From: Castellaniella sp049671645
GTDB lineage: Bacteria > Pseudomonadota > Gammaproteobacteria > Burkholderiales > Burkholderiaceae_B
Direction: 5' to 3'
Assembly: GCF_049671645.1 (NCBI RefSeq)
Contig: NZ_JBATVG010000023.1
Location: forward strand, 124,001 to 188,000
DNA length: 64,000 bases
Both the position numbers and the translations under genes were made by a program. Under the pieces are notes generated by a model. The model did no database searches, was not told the DNA's origin, and was given only the letters and a program-made list of their open reading frames with translations. Of the stretch, positions 16,239-27,253 are shown piece after piece (the stretch's first letter is position 1; each line of letters starts with the position of its first letter).

Positions 16239-17189
16239 ATGTCACAGCTTCCCCGCCTGCCCATCGACCCCGCGGCCGTTTCACGGCAATTCGCCCGACG
16301 CGCGCCCCTGGACGCACCGCAGTTCCTGTTTGGCGAAATCGCCCAGCGCATGCTGCGCCGGCTCAGCTACATCCGGATCGATCCGCATGACATTCTCGAT
16401 GCGGGCTGCGGGGCGGCGCACGCCCTGGACCCGCTGCGGGCCCGCTACCCGAACCTGCGCTACATCGGCCAGGATCACTGCGCCGCGCTGCTGGATACCG
16501 CCCGCGAGCGCTACCTGAGCAAGCCCGGCTTCTGGCATCGCCTGCGCAACAAACCGACGCCGCAGCCCGAGTTCCTGCAGGCGGATCTGGCCGACACCGG
16601 CCTGCCCGACGAAAGCCTGGATCTGGTGTGGTCGAATCTGGCGCTGCACTGGCACCCCGAACCGCACCTGGTGCTGCAGGAATGGCGCCGGGTCCTGCGC
16701 AACGACGCCCTGGCCCTGTATTCCAGCCTGGGGCCGGGATCGCTGCGCGAACTGCGCGAGGCCGTCGCCGAGGCGGGCCTGGATACCCGGCCCATGGAAT
16801 TCGTGGACATGCACGATTTCGGCGACCTGATGCTGCAGGTCGGCTTCGCCGACCCGGTGATGGACCAGGAAATCATCACCCTGACCTACAAGACCGCCGA
16901 CAAGCTGCTGGAAGACGTTCACGCCCTGGGCGGCAACCCCCACGCCCAGCGCCGGCCCGGGCTGGCGGGCCGCGCCTGGCGCAGCCGCCTGACCCAGGCG
17001 CTGGAACGCCGTCGGCACCAGGATGGCACCATCCACCTCAGCCTGGAAGTCGCCTACGGCCACGCCTGGCGAGCAGCCGCCCGGCGCGGCGTGATCGGCG
17101 AGCTGCCGGTCACGGTCTTCAAGCGGGCCCAGCCCCTGGAGGCCGGCAAGCCGCCGCCCCGGGTGGTGCCGCGCAAGCCGGACGCCTGA
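16239..17189 (+). CDS. BioC-like SAM-dependent methyltransferase
   Basis: This class I methyltransferase of 316 residues has motif I DAGCGAAHALDPL near residue 50 and a motif IV region DLVWSNLALHWHPEPHLVL. The W-x-P-E-type post-II signature and the gene's placement opposite comF resemble malonyl-ACP methyltransferase BioC, the first enzyme of pimelate synthesis for biotin. It is longer than E. coli BioC (about 250 residues), with a basic Pro-rich end. No other bio gene is in the window, so I do not assign the symbol. Confidence 0.72.
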   Translation: MSQLPRLPIDPAAVSRQFARRAPLDAPQFLFGEIAQRMLRRLSYIRIDPHDILDAGCGAAHALDPLRARYPNLRYIGQDHCAALLDTARERYLSKPGFWHRLRNKPTPQPEFLQADLADTGLPDESLDLVWSNLALHWHPEPHLVLQEWRRVLRNDALALYSSLGPGSLRELREAVAEAGLDTRPMEFVDMHDFGDLMLQVGFADPVMDQEIITLTYKTADKLLEDVHALGGNPHAQRRPGLAGRAWRSRLTQALERRRHQDGTIHLSLEVAYGHAWRAAARRGVIGELPVTVFKRAQPLEAGKPPPRVVPRKPDA

Positions 17190-17230
17190 TCCGGCCCCTG
17201 GCGCCCTGCCCGGTCAATCCGGACAGGACA

Positions 17231-18553
17231 CTAGACCGGCGCCCCGTACAGATCGTATTCGTCGGCGTCCTCGATGCGGACCTGGATCAGGTCGCCGGGG
17301 GCGCGGCCGGCGGCATCGCGCAACAGCACGCTGCCGTCGATCTCGGGGGCATCGGCCATGGACCGGGCGGTGGCGCCGCCCTGATCATCGACCTCATCCA
17401 CCAGCACGGTCAGCGTGCGGCCGACCTTGGCCGCCAGGCGCTGGGTGGAAATGGCCTGCTGGTGCGCCATGAAGCGCTCCCAGCGTTCGGCCTTGACCTC
17501 GTCGGGCACCGGATCGGCCAGCTCATTGGCCCGGGCGCCGTCCACCGGCGAATACTGGAAACAGCCGACGCGATCCAACTGGGCCTCGCTCATCCAGTCC
17601 AGCAGATACTGGAAGTCGTCCTCCGTTTCGCCGGGGAAGCCGACGATGAAGGTGGACCGCAGGGTCAGATCCGGACAGGTTTCGCGCCACTGGCGGATGC
17701 GGGCCAGGGTGCGATCTTCGAAGGCGGGGCGCTTCATGGCCTTCAGGACGCGCGGGCTGGCGTGCTGAAACGGAATATCCAGGTATGGCAGGATGCGGCC
17801 CTCGGCCATCAGGGGGATCAGTTCGTCCACGTGGGGATAGGGGTAGACGTAGTGCATGCGCACCCAGACGCCGAATTCACCCAGGGCCTGGGCCAGCTCG
17901 GTCAGACGGGTCTTGACGGGACGGCCATCCCAGAAGCCCGTGCGGTATTTGACGTCCACCCCATAGGCGCTGGTGTCCTGGGAGATCACCAGCAGTTCCT
18001 TCACGCCGGCATCCACCAGGCGGCGGGCCTCGCCCAGCACATCGCCGATCGGTCGGCTGACCAGGCGCCCGCGCATGGACGGAATGATGCAGAAGCTGCA
18101 ATTGTGGTTGCAGCCTTCGGAAATCTTCAGGTAGGCGTAATGGCGCGGCGTCAGCCGGATGCCCTGGGGCGGCACCAGATCCACGTAGGGATCATGGGCG
18201 CGTTCATGCGGGGCGGCCTGATGCACGGCCCGCACCACTTGCTCGTACTGCTGCGGACCGGTCACGGCCAGCACCGCCGGGTGCACGTCGCGGATCATGT
18301 CGGCCTCGACGCCCAGACAGCCGGTGACGATGACCTTGCCATTTTCAGTGATGGCCTCGCCGATGGCGTCCAGCGATTCGGCCTTGGCGCTGTCGATGAA
18401 ACCGCAGGTATTGACCACCACGACGTCGGCGCCGTCATAATCGGCGCTGATGGTGTAGCCATCCATGCGCAGCTGGGTCAGAATGCGTTCTGAATCGACC
18501 AGGGCCTTGGGGCAGCCCAGGCTGACGAAACCGACACGGGGGGATGGGCTCAT
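17231..18553 (-). CDS. rimO: Ribosomal protein uS12 methylthiotransferase
   Basis: This is a 440-residue radical-SAM enzyme that adds a methylthio group to the conserved Asp of ribosomal protein S12. The N-terminal MTTase domain begins VGFVSLGCPKALVDSE, with further Cys in VVNTCGF and VTGCLG for one iron-sulfur cluster. The radical-SAM CxxxCxxC lies in EGCNHNCSFC. A C-terminal TRAM domain (about 375-440) binds the substrate. The length is normal. It converges with the bioC-like gene and diverges from rsmB. Confidence 0.95.
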   Translation of the reverse strand: MSPSPRVGFVSLGCPKALVDSERILTQLRMDGYTISADYDGADVVVVNTCGFIDSAKAESLDAIGEAITENGKVIVTGCLGVEADMIRDVHPAVLAVTGPQQYEQVVRAVHQAAPHERAHDPYVDLVPPQGIRLTPRHYAYLKISEGCNHNCSFCIIPSMRGRLVSRPIGDVLGEARRLVDAGVKELLVISQDTSAYGVDVKYRTGFWDGRPVKTRLTELAQALGEFGVWVRMHYVYPYPHVDELIPLMAEGRILPYLDIPFQHASPRVLKAMKRPAFEDRTLARIRQWRETCPDLTLRSTFIVGFPGETEDDFQYLLDWMSEAQLDRVGCFQYSPVDGARANELADPVPDEVKAERWERFMAHQQAISTQRLAAKVGRTLTVLVDEVDDQGGATARSMADAPEIDGSVLLRDAAGRAPGDLIQVRIEDADEYDLYGAPV

Positions 18554-18598
18554 GAAATCCTCGAGGTGCGAAGCAAACCTTTGATTTTAATGAATTGG

Positions 18599-18607
18599 TG
18601 CTACAGT
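18599..18607 (+). promoter_or_regulatory. Candidate extended -10 promoter of rsmB
   Basis: TGCTACAGT at 18599-18607 fits TGN plus a -10 hexamer, and TTGATT at 18581-18586 gives a short 15-bp spacer. Initiation near 18614 would leave the upstream ATG at 18566 untranscribed, which supports a later start such as the GTG at 18650. Confidence 0.35.
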
Positions 18608-18649
18608 CCCCAAAAAACATTCCTCATCGGCGGAATTCCCTCCCTCATC

Positions 18650-20026
18650 GTGCCAGAATCACCACACTCCCCCAAGACCGCCCCCGCAAGCGGCGCAGGC
18701 CACGCGACAGACATCCCCCTATCCCGGCAGTTGCTGGCCGCCGCCCAGGCCGTACGCGGCGTGCTGACCGGCCGGTCCTTGTCGGAATCCCTGGATCGGA
18801 CGCCACCGGCCTTGCGCCCGGCCGCCCAGGCGCTCTCCTTTCACGCCATGCGCCAGCTGGGGTTCGCCCAGGCGACACGCACGCTCCTGGCGCCGCGACG
18901 CCCGTCCGACCGCCTGACCGAGGCCCTGCTGCTGTTGGGCCTGAGCCTGCTGGAAGCCAGCTGCCGCCAGGCGGACGGCGCCGATCAGCCCCCCGGCACG
19001 CCGGTCTACGCCGGACACACGCTGGTCCATCAACTGGTGCAGGCGGCGGAATCGGACCGCCACACGCGCCCCGCGAAAAACCTGATCAACGCGGTCCTGC
19101 GCCGTTACGGGCGGGAACGGGCGGCGCTGCTGCCGCAGATCCTGGAAAATCCGCTGGCGCGCTGGAACCATCAGGACTGGTGGATCAACGCCCTGCGGCA
19201 GGCCTGGCCGCAGGACTGGGAAGCGATCCTGAAGGCGGCCGACCAGCCGCCGCCCATGACATTGCGGGCGAACGTCCGCCAGGTGTCCCGCGACAACTTG
19301 CTGGAACGCCTTCGGCAGGCGGGCATCGCCGCCAGTCCGGCCGGTTCCTCCGGTCTGATCCTGGACCGTCCTTTGCCCGTGCGCGACATCCCCGGTTTTA
19401 TCGAAGGCTGGTGGTCGGTGCAGGACGCCTCCGCCCAGCGGGCGGGCGAGCTGCTGCCGCTGCAAGACGGCATGCGCGTGCTGGACGCCTGCGCCGCGCC
19501 GGGCGGCAAGACCGCCCATCTGCTGGAACGCCACGCCCTGACCCTGACGGCGCTGGACAGCGAAGAACAGCGGCTGGCGCGGGTGGCGGACACGCTGCGG
19601 CGCCTGCGGCTGCACGCCGGCGCCGTGCAGCTGCGCTGCGCCGATGCCGCCGATCCCGCCGCCTGGTGGGACGGCCAGCCCTACGACGCCATCCTGGCCG
19701 ACGTGCCCTGCACGGCATCCGGCGTGGTACGCCGTCATCCCGACATCCGCTGGCTGCGGCGCGCCGAAGACGTGACCCGCACCGCCGCGCTGCAAGCCCG
19801 CATCACGGATGCCTTATGGCCGCTGCTGGCGCCCGGCGGCCATCTGCTGTACGCCACCTGTTCGATCTTCCCCCAGGAAGGCGAATCTCAGATCCAGGCC
19901 TTTCTGGGCCGCCACCCTGACGCCCGACGCCTGCCGGCCCCCGGCCAGATCCTGCCGGGCGGCGCGGACCAGGGCGACGGGTTTTTCTATGCCCTGCTCC
20001 GCAAACAGGAACAAGCGCCGTCCTAG
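18650..20026 (+). CDS. rsmB: 16S rRNA (cytosine(967)-C(5))-methyltransferase
   Basis: The protein has an N-terminal NusB-like RNA-binding domain (about 20-160) and a C-terminal Rossmann methyltransferase. The SAM loop is DACAAPGGKTAHLLE; the two catalytic Cys are in DVPCTASGVVRRHPD and YATCSIFPQEGE. It methylates C967 of 16S rRNA. The start is uncertain: an ATG at 18566 is only 12 bp from the divergent rimO, so I prefer the GTG at 18650 (458 residues), downstream of the likely promoter, although its ribosome site is poor. DUF4390, ntrY and ntrX follow on the same strand. Confidence 0.9.
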   Translation: MPESPHSPKTAPASGAGHATDIPLSRQLLAAAQAVRGVLTGRSLSESLDRTPPALRPAAQALSFHAMRQLGFAQATRTLLAPRRPSDRLTEALLLLGLSLLEASCRQADGADQPPGTPVYAGHTLVHQLVQAAESDRHTRPAKNLINAVLRRYGRERAALLPQILENPLARWNHQDWWINALRQAWPQDWEAILKAADQPPPMTLRANVRQVSRDNLLERLRQAGIAASPAGSSGLILDRPLPVRDIPGFIEGWWSVQDASAQRAGELLPLQDGMRVLDACAAPGGKTAHLLERHALTLTALDSEEQRLARVADTLRRLRLHAGAVQLRCADAADPAAWWDGQPYDAILADVPCTASGVVRRHPDIRWLRRAEDVTRTAALQARITDALWPLLAPGGHLLYATCSIFPQEGESQIQAFLGRHPDARRLPAPGQILPGGADQGDGFFYALLRKQEQAPS

Positions 20027-20685
20027 CGCGCGGTTCGGGCCGGACATGGCCTCCCGGGACGAGCGCGCGCGGGATCGCGGCGGCGAGGCGAAAGTCCTAC
20101 AGCTTGCGCTCAAGCGCTGGGTCATCAACAATACCGCCATTGTCCGTCCAGTCGCCCGGCTTCGTGCATGCTCCGTTTCCTGATCACCCTGACCTTCTGC
20201 CTGCTGAACCTGCTGCCAGCCGCCTATGGCCGTGAAGGCCAGGTCGTGCGCATCGAACCCCTGGTGCAACAAGGCCAGCTGCTGATCGACGCCGACATCG
20301 ACTTCACCCTGGGCGACGACCTGCGCGATGTCGCGCAAAAGGGCGTGCCCCTGTACTTCACCGCCGACCTGGAGATCCTGCGTCCCCGCTGGTGGTGGTT
20401 CGACAAGACCGTCATCACCACGGAACAAACCTGGCGCATCCAGTTCAATGCCCTGACCCGTCAATGGCGCATCAGCCTGGACGATCTGTCCCTGCCCGCC
20501 ACGACGCTGGACGAAGCCCTGGACCTGGTGCGCCACATCCGCGGCTGGCAGATGGGGCCCGCCAGCCAGTTCACGCCCGACGTCGATTACGAGGGACAAC
20601 TGCGCCTGCGACTGGATACCTCGCGGCTGGCCCGGCCCTTCCAGGTCGACGCCCTCAACAGCAATGCCTGGTCCTTGACGACCCC

Positions 20686-23067
<2,382 letters not shown>

Positions 23068-23068
23068 T

Positions 23069-23767
23069 ATGGCCAGAATTCTGGTGGTCGACGATGAAAT
23101 TGGCATTCGCGAACTGCTGTCCGAAATTCTCTACGACGAAGGCCACACGGTCGAACTCGCGGAAAATGCCGCTCAGGCCCGCGACTCCCGCCTGCGCCAA
23201 AGACCGGACCTGGTCCTGCTGGACATCTGGATGCCCGATATCGACGGGGTCAGCCTGCTGAAGGAATGGTCCAGCCAGGGCTTGCTGAACATGCCTGTCA
23301 TCATGATGAGCGGCCACGCCACGGTGGACACCGCCGTGGAAGCCACCCGGATCGGCGCCGTCGATTTCCTGGAAAAGCCGATCACCCTGCAAAAGCTGCT
23401 GAAGACCGTGGCGGCCGGCTTGGCCCGTCCGGTCATTCCGGCGTCCATGCGCAGCCGCACCGAACGGCCCGTCATGCCCGACCCGGTCTTCACGCAGCCG
23501 CCCACCCTCAACAGCACCGCAGCCACACCCGCCCCGGCGCCGGCCCCCGCCGCCGACGATTCCCACCTGGGCGCGATTTCCCTGAACCAGCCCCTGCGCG
23601 AGGCGCGCGACGAATTCGAGCGTATCTATTTCGAATACCACCTGCTGCACGAAAATCACAGCATGACGCGGGTATCGGAGCGCACCGGGCTGGAACGCAC
23701 CCACCTGTACCGCAAGCTGAAACAGCTGGGCATCGATACGTCGCGCAAGAAATCATCGGGCAGCTGA
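23069..23767 (+). CDS. NtrX-like response regulator lacking the AAA+ domain
   Basis: The 232-residue protein has a receiver domain with phosphorylatable Asp 52 (LVLLDIWMPD), DDE at 8-10 and Lys 103 in EKPITL. An Ala/Pro-rich linker (about 125-180) is followed by a Fis-type helix-turn-helix (MTRVSERTGLERTHLYRKL). NtrX family regulators normally have a sigma-54-contacting AAA+ ATPase of about 230 residues in the middle. It is missing here with no sign of a frameshift, so the protein cannot drive sigma-54 polymerase and probably works as a classical activator or repressor. It is the cognate of the upstream kinase. Confidence 0.88.
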   Translation: MARILVVDDEIGIRELLSEILYDEGHTVELAENAAQARDSRLRQRPDLVLLDIWMPDIDGVSLLKEWSSQGLLNMPVIMMSGHATVDTAVEATRIGAVDFLEKPITLQKLLKTVAAGLARPVIPASMRSRTERPVMPDPVFTQPPTLNSTAATPAPAPAPAADDSHLGAISLNQPLREARDEFERIYFEYHLLHENHSMTRVSERTGLERTHLYRKLKQLGIDTSRKKSSGS

Positions 23768-23845
23768 ACGCCGGCCGGGCGCGGGCGGGTCTGGCGGCGG
23801 AACGATCGGCTCAAGCCGTCCGGCCGCCCCGCCCCGACGCCCGCT

Positions 23846-24802
23846 TTACGGCGCCCGGTACGACTGCAGGAAGACGTCCGCCGGCTGACGCCGGCTACCG
23901 GGCTTCTGCAGCACGGTGACCCGCAGCAGGCCCTCGGCCGTCGCCACGTCGATGCCGTCGCGGCCCGTGCGCACGATGGCGCCCGGCACGGCCGGCTCCC
24001 CGCCCGGCTGATCCGGGGGCAGCGCATGCGCGGCCCAGATCTTCACCGGCTGATCGATCCCCGGCAGGACCATCGTGGTCCCGGGAAAAGGATCGAAGGC
24101 GCGAATGCGCCGGGCCAGCACGGCGGCCGGCAAGGCAAAGTCCAGGGAGGACTCGGACTTCTGCAGCTTGTCGGCATAGGTGATGCCATCCAGGGGCTGC
24201 GGCACGGGCGCCGGCGGATGCCCCGCATCCAGATCGCCCAGCACCTGCACGATCGCCCGGGCGCCCGCGGAGGCCAGCGCATCGTGCAGGCTGGCCCCGG
24301 TGTCATCCGGCCCAATGGGCTGTTCCACCCTCAAGAGCATGGCGCCGGTATCCAGACCCGCGTCCATCTGCATGATCGTGATGCCGCTGGCGGCATCCCC
24401 GGCCTGGATGGCCCGCTGGATGGGGGCAGCCCCCCGCCAGCGCGGCAACAGGCTGGCATGGATGTTCAGGCACCCGAGGCGGGGAAGATCCAGCACCCAT
24501 TGGGGCAGAATCAGGCCGTAGGCCGCCACCACCATCACATCCGGCGCCCAGGCCTGCAGCGCCGCCTGCGCGGACCGGGCCTCGTCGGGGAACTTGCCGT
24601 CCAGGCGCAGGCTGCGCGGCTGCAACACGGCGATACCGGCATCCAGCGCCGCCTGCTTGACGGGGCTGGGTTGCAATTTCATACCTCGCCCGGAGGGACG
24701 ATCCGGCTGTGTCAGCACGCCCACGACCTGATGGCCCGCCTGCAGGATTGCGGTCAAGGCCTGGCGGGCGAATTCGGGGGTTCCGGCAAAAACGATCCGC
24801 AT
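23846..24802 (-). CDS. fmt: Methionyl-tRNA formyltransferase
   Basis: This 318-residue enzyme transfers formyl from 10-formyl-tetrahydrofolate to initiator methionyl-tRNA. The N-terminal start MRIVFAGTPEFARQAL is typical. The folate and catalytic stretch has the conserved N-H-D triad: NIHASLLPRWRGAAPIQRAI and MDAGLDTGAML. A C-terminal OB-fold domain binds tRNA. It follows def by 4 bp, the usual def-fmt pair. Confidence 0.96.
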   Translation of the reverse strand: MRIVFAGTPEFARQALTAILQAGHQVVGVLTQPDRPSGRGMKLQPSPVKQAALDAGIAVLQPRSLRLDGKFPDEARSAQAALQAWAPDVMVVAAYGLILPQWVLDLPRLGCLNIHASLLPRWRGAAPIQRAIQAGDAASGITIMQMDAGLDTGAMLLRVEQPIGPDDTGASLHDALASAGARAIVQVLGDLDAGHPPAPVPQPLDGITYADKLQKSESSLDFALPAAVLARRIRAFDPFPGTTMVLPGIDQPVKIWAAHALPPDQPGGEPAVPGAIVRTGRDGIDVATAEGLLRVTVLQKPGSRRQPADVFLQSYRAP

Positions 24803-24806
24803 CCGC

Positions 24807-25331
24807 CTAGACCCCGGCGGCTTCGCGCTGGGATTCGCGCTGCTGCTTGCGCAGGCGCGTGCGGATGCGGTTCTGCTTCAACACGGACAGGTATTCGACG
24901 AAGACCTTGCCCAGCAGATGATCCAGTTCATGCTGCACGCAGACGGCCAGCAGGCCTTCCGCGTCGAATTCGTAGGGCTCGCCCTGCTCGTTGAGCGCGC
25001 GCGCGTGGATGCGGGCCGAGCGTTCGACCTCGTCGTAGACCCCCGGCACCGACAGGCAGCCTTCTTCGTAGACCTGCAGTTCGTCGCTTTTCCAGGTGAT
25101 CTCGGGATTGATCAGCACATGCAGGTCGTCGCCGTCTTCGGACACGTCGATGACGACCACCCGCTCATGGACATCGACCTGGGTGGCCGCCAGGCCCACG
25201 CCCGGCGCGGCATACATGGTTTCCGCCATGTCGCGCACCAGTTGACGAATGCGATCGTCCACCTGCCGCACCGGGGCGGCGACCTTGTGCAGCCGGGGGT
25301 CCGGATATTTGAGGATGGGGAGCAAAGCCAT
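24807..25331 (-). CDS. def: Peptide deformylase
   Basis: The start at 25331 gives the family-typical N terminus MALLPILKYPDPRL and 174 residues; the frame extends upstream without similarity. The three metal-site motifs are GVGLAATQ, EGCLSVPG and QHELDHLLG, in which Cys and two His bind iron. It removes the formyl group from nascent proteins. It is operonic with fmt. In many relatives dprA lies next to def, but here about 4 kb with msrPQ and a two-component system separates them. Confidence 0.96.
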   Translation of the reverse strand: MALLPILKYPDPRLHKVAAPVRQVDDRIRQLVRDMAETMYAAPGVGLAATQVDVHERVVVIDVSEDGDDLHVLINPEITWKSDELQVYEEGCLSVPGVYDEVERSARIHARALNEQGEPYEFDAEGLLAVCVQHELDHLLGKVFVEYLSVLKQNRIRTRLRKQQRESQREAAGV

Positions 25332-25348
25332 GGTGATTGCCTGATTCA

Positions 25349-25377
25349 ATAAAAGCCAGAGTTCCATCATAAAACAA
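25349..25377 (-). promoter_or_regulatory. Candidate def-fmt promoter
   Basis: Read on the minus strand, TTGTTT (25377 to 25372) and TTTTAT (25354 to 25349) are spaced by 17 bp and lie just upstream of def. Initiation would be near 25342, leaving a leader of about 10 bases. Confidence 0.35.
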
Positions 25378-25413
25378 GAGACAGACCCAGGGCCAGGCAT
25401 CCAGCAGTCTCCC

Positions 25414-26142
25414 CTAGGGCTCGGATATGCTCCGGCACAGGCCTTGCCCCCCGGATCGCGCCGGCTTCGGCCGGGCTGAAACGCCCGGCGGACACGGGCG
25501 ATGCGACGAACGGCGGCCAAGCAGGAAAAAGGCCAGTCGCCACGACAGCAGAAGGGCGAGCGCAAGGCCGTAGACATAGGGCTCGAAGAAATCGTTTTTT
25601 CCGGACCGGACCAGCCAGAAATGCCACACCGACAAGCCCCCGACGGCGTACACGCTGCGATGCAACGTCTGCCAGAGGGGGCCGAGCCGGCGCATCCACC
25701 CCTGCGTTGACGTCAAGGCCAGTGCGGACATGGGCAGGAATGCCGCCATGCCCACCGCCACGAAGGTTCTCTGCGCCACATCGTCCCACATGAGCGCCGG
25801 CGACAAGCCTCTTTCCCAAAGCGCCCAACCGACCACGTGCAAGGCGGTATAGAAAAATGCGAACAGCCCCAGCATGCGCCGCAACCTCACGAGCGCGGGC
25901 TGCCCGAGCATGCGGCGCAGCGGAGTGACCGCCAGCGTGACGAGCAGCAGGACCAGCGCCCAGATCCCTGTAGACCGGATCAAGAACTCCGGGGGATTGG
26001 CGCTCAAGCCGCCGTCGAAGGCCAGCCAGATCCATCGGGCCAAGGGGTACGCCGCCAGGATGAATACGAACGGTTTGATCCGGTTGACTTCGCGCGCCGT
26101 CCAGTTGCGCCGCCCGGGTGCCTGCACGCCCATGCCATCCAC
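25414..26142 (-). CDS. msrQ: Heme-binding membrane subunit MsrQ of the MsrPQ system
   Basis: This 242-residue protein has about six membrane segments (FVFILAAYPLARWIWLAF, IWALVLLLVTLAV, LFAFFYTALHVVGWALW and others). Conserved His residues lie in YTALHVV, QTLHRSVY and SVWHFWLV and are likely heme ligands. MsrQ passes electrons from the respiratory chain or flavin reductase to periplasmic MsrP, which repairs oxidised methionine. It starts 3 bp after msrP. The C-terminal 35 residues are basic and Pro-rich beyond the last membrane segment. An ATG three codons later is also possible. Confidence 0.93.
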   Translation of the reverse strand: MDGMGVQAPGRRNWTAREVNRIKPFVFILAAYPLARWIWLAFDGGLSANPPEFLIRSTGIWALVLLLVTLAVTPLRRMLGQPALVRLRRMLGLFAFFYTALHVVGWALWERGLSPALMWDDVAQRTFVAVGMAAFLPMSALALTSTQGWMRRLGPLWQTLHRSVYAVGGLSVWHFWLVRSGKNDFFEPYVYGLALALLLSWRLAFFLLGRRSSHRPCPPGVSARPKPARSGGQGLCRSISEP

Positions 26143-26145
26143 CCT

Positions 26146-27111
26146 CTAATAGTGCGCCCGCAGATCCATGCCGGCATACAGCCCGGCCACCTGATCTCCA
26201 TAGCTGTTGTACATCAGCGTCGCCACGCGGGGCGCGAAAAAGCCGCTCCCGATCCTCCGCTCCGTTGCCTGGCTCCACCGGGGATGCGGCACGGTCGGGT
26301 TGACGTTGGCATAAAACCCATACTCGTTCGGCGCAATCTCCGACCAGCTGGTCAGAGGCTGCTTCTCGAGCAACCGTATCCCGACGATGGATTTGCCGGA
26401 CTTGAAGCCGTACTTCCACGGAATGGCCACCCGTACGGGCGCGCCGTTCTGATTGGGCAAGCGCTTTCCGTACACACCGAAGACCAGCATGGTCAGCGGA
26501 TGCATGGCCTCGTCCATCCGCAGGCCTTCGCGATAGGGCCAATTGATGATGCGCGCGCTCAGCCCCGGCATCCGATCCGGTTGGACCGCCGAGATGAACT
26601 GGACATATTTCGCCCGGCTGGTGGGCTTGACCCGGCCCAGCAGGGCTGAGAGCGAATAGCCGCTCCAGGGAATCACCATGGACCATGCCTCTACGCACCG
26701 GAGCCGATAGACGCGTTCTTCCAGGGCCGCCAGCTTCTGCAGATCGTCGATGTCCAATGTCACGGGCTTCTCGACCTCGCCATCGATCCGCAAGGCCCAG
26801 GGACGGGTCTGCATGCGGCCCGCATACTCCATCGGATCCGACTTGCCGGTGCCGAACTCGTAAAAATTGTTGTAGCCGCTCACGTCTTTTTCCGCCGTGA
26901 GCGCATCATCGACGCGATAGCGGGGATTGGGTGTGCCCGCCAATACGCCATCCGCCGGCTGCCCCCACGAGACGCGTCCCGCCAACAGACTGCCGGCTCC
27001 CACGGCAAGCGCGCTTTGCCCCGCCCGTTTCATCCACGCGCGGCGAGATTCCCAGATGTGTTCCGGCGTGATCTCGGAGGAAGGTATCGGGGGAAGTCTG
27101 AAACGCGACAT
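26146..27111 (-). CDS. msrP: Periplasmic methionine-sulfoxide reductase catalytic subunit MsrP
   Basis: From the ATG at 27111 (AGGAG nearby) the protein has 321 residues and an early Tat signal with the twin arginines in SRRAWMKRAG at 22-31. The molybdopterin fold includes the Cys ligand in YRLRCVEAWSMVIPWSGY. The closing PRWSQATERRI and MYNSYGDQVAGLY segments match the family. MsrP reduces methionine-R- and S-sulfoxide in periplasmic proteins damaged by chlorine species. It is divergent from the two-component regulator gene, with a perfect palindrome between the two. Confidence 0.95.
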   Translation of the reverse strand: MSRFRLPPIPSSEITPEHIWESRRAWMKRAGQSALAVGAGSLLAGRVSWGQPADGVLAGTPNPRYRVDDALTAEKDVSGYNNFYEFGTGKSDPMEYAGRMQTRPWALRIDGEVEKPVTLDIDDLQKLAALEERVYRLRCVEAWSMVIPWSGYSLSALLGRVKPTSRAKYVQFISAVQPDRMPGLSARIINWPYREGLRMDEAMHPLTMLVFGVYGKRLPNQNGAPVRVAIPWKYGFKSGKSIVGIRLLEKQPLTSWSEIAPNEYGFYANVNPTVPHPRWSQATERRIGSGFFAPRVATLMYNSYGDQVAGLYAGMDLRAHY

Positions 27112-27145
27112 GATCTGGACTCCTGACGGGGGCTGACGGACGTTC

Positions 27146-27151
27146 ACTTTA
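27146..27151 (-). promoter_or_regulatory. Candidate -10 box of msrPQ
   Basis: On the minus strand TAAAGT occupies 27151 to 27146, about 35 bp before the msrP ATG. The -35 position (around 27174 to 27169, CCTGCC) is poor, as expected for a promoter that needs the upstream-bound activator. Confidence 0.35.
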
Positions 27152-27183
27152 GCGGCGCCCCACTGACAGGCAGGTGACCGTCA

Positions 27184-27201
27184 CATGACAAATTTGTCAT
27201 G
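27184..27201. promoter_or_regulatory. Perfect 18-bp palindromic operator, HprR/CusR type
   Basis: CATGACAAATTTGTCATG reads the same on both strands. Its core TGACAAATTTGTCA matches the TGACAA-NN-TTGTCA type box known for the OmpR-family regulators CusR and HprR of E. coli (knowledge from memory, not searched). The centre lies about 41 bp before the likely start of the regulator transcript and about 53 bp before that of msrP, so one site could serve both. A smaller dyad GTGAC-C-GTCAC abuts it at 27174-27184. Confidence 0.8.
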
Positions 27202-27218
27202 AACCCCGGGCCCCGGCT

Positions 27219-27227
27219 TGCTAAGAT
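27219..27227 (+). promoter_or_regulatory. Extended -10 promoter of the hprR-like regulator
   Basis: TGCTAAGAT at 27219-27227 fits TGN plus a -10 hexamer and lies 27 bp before the ATG at 27254. The -35 position would fall on the right end of the palindrome at 27184-27201, which fits autoregulation. Confidence 0.45.
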
Positions 27228-27253
27228 TGGCTACTCTCGTGGTGGAGCGGGGC

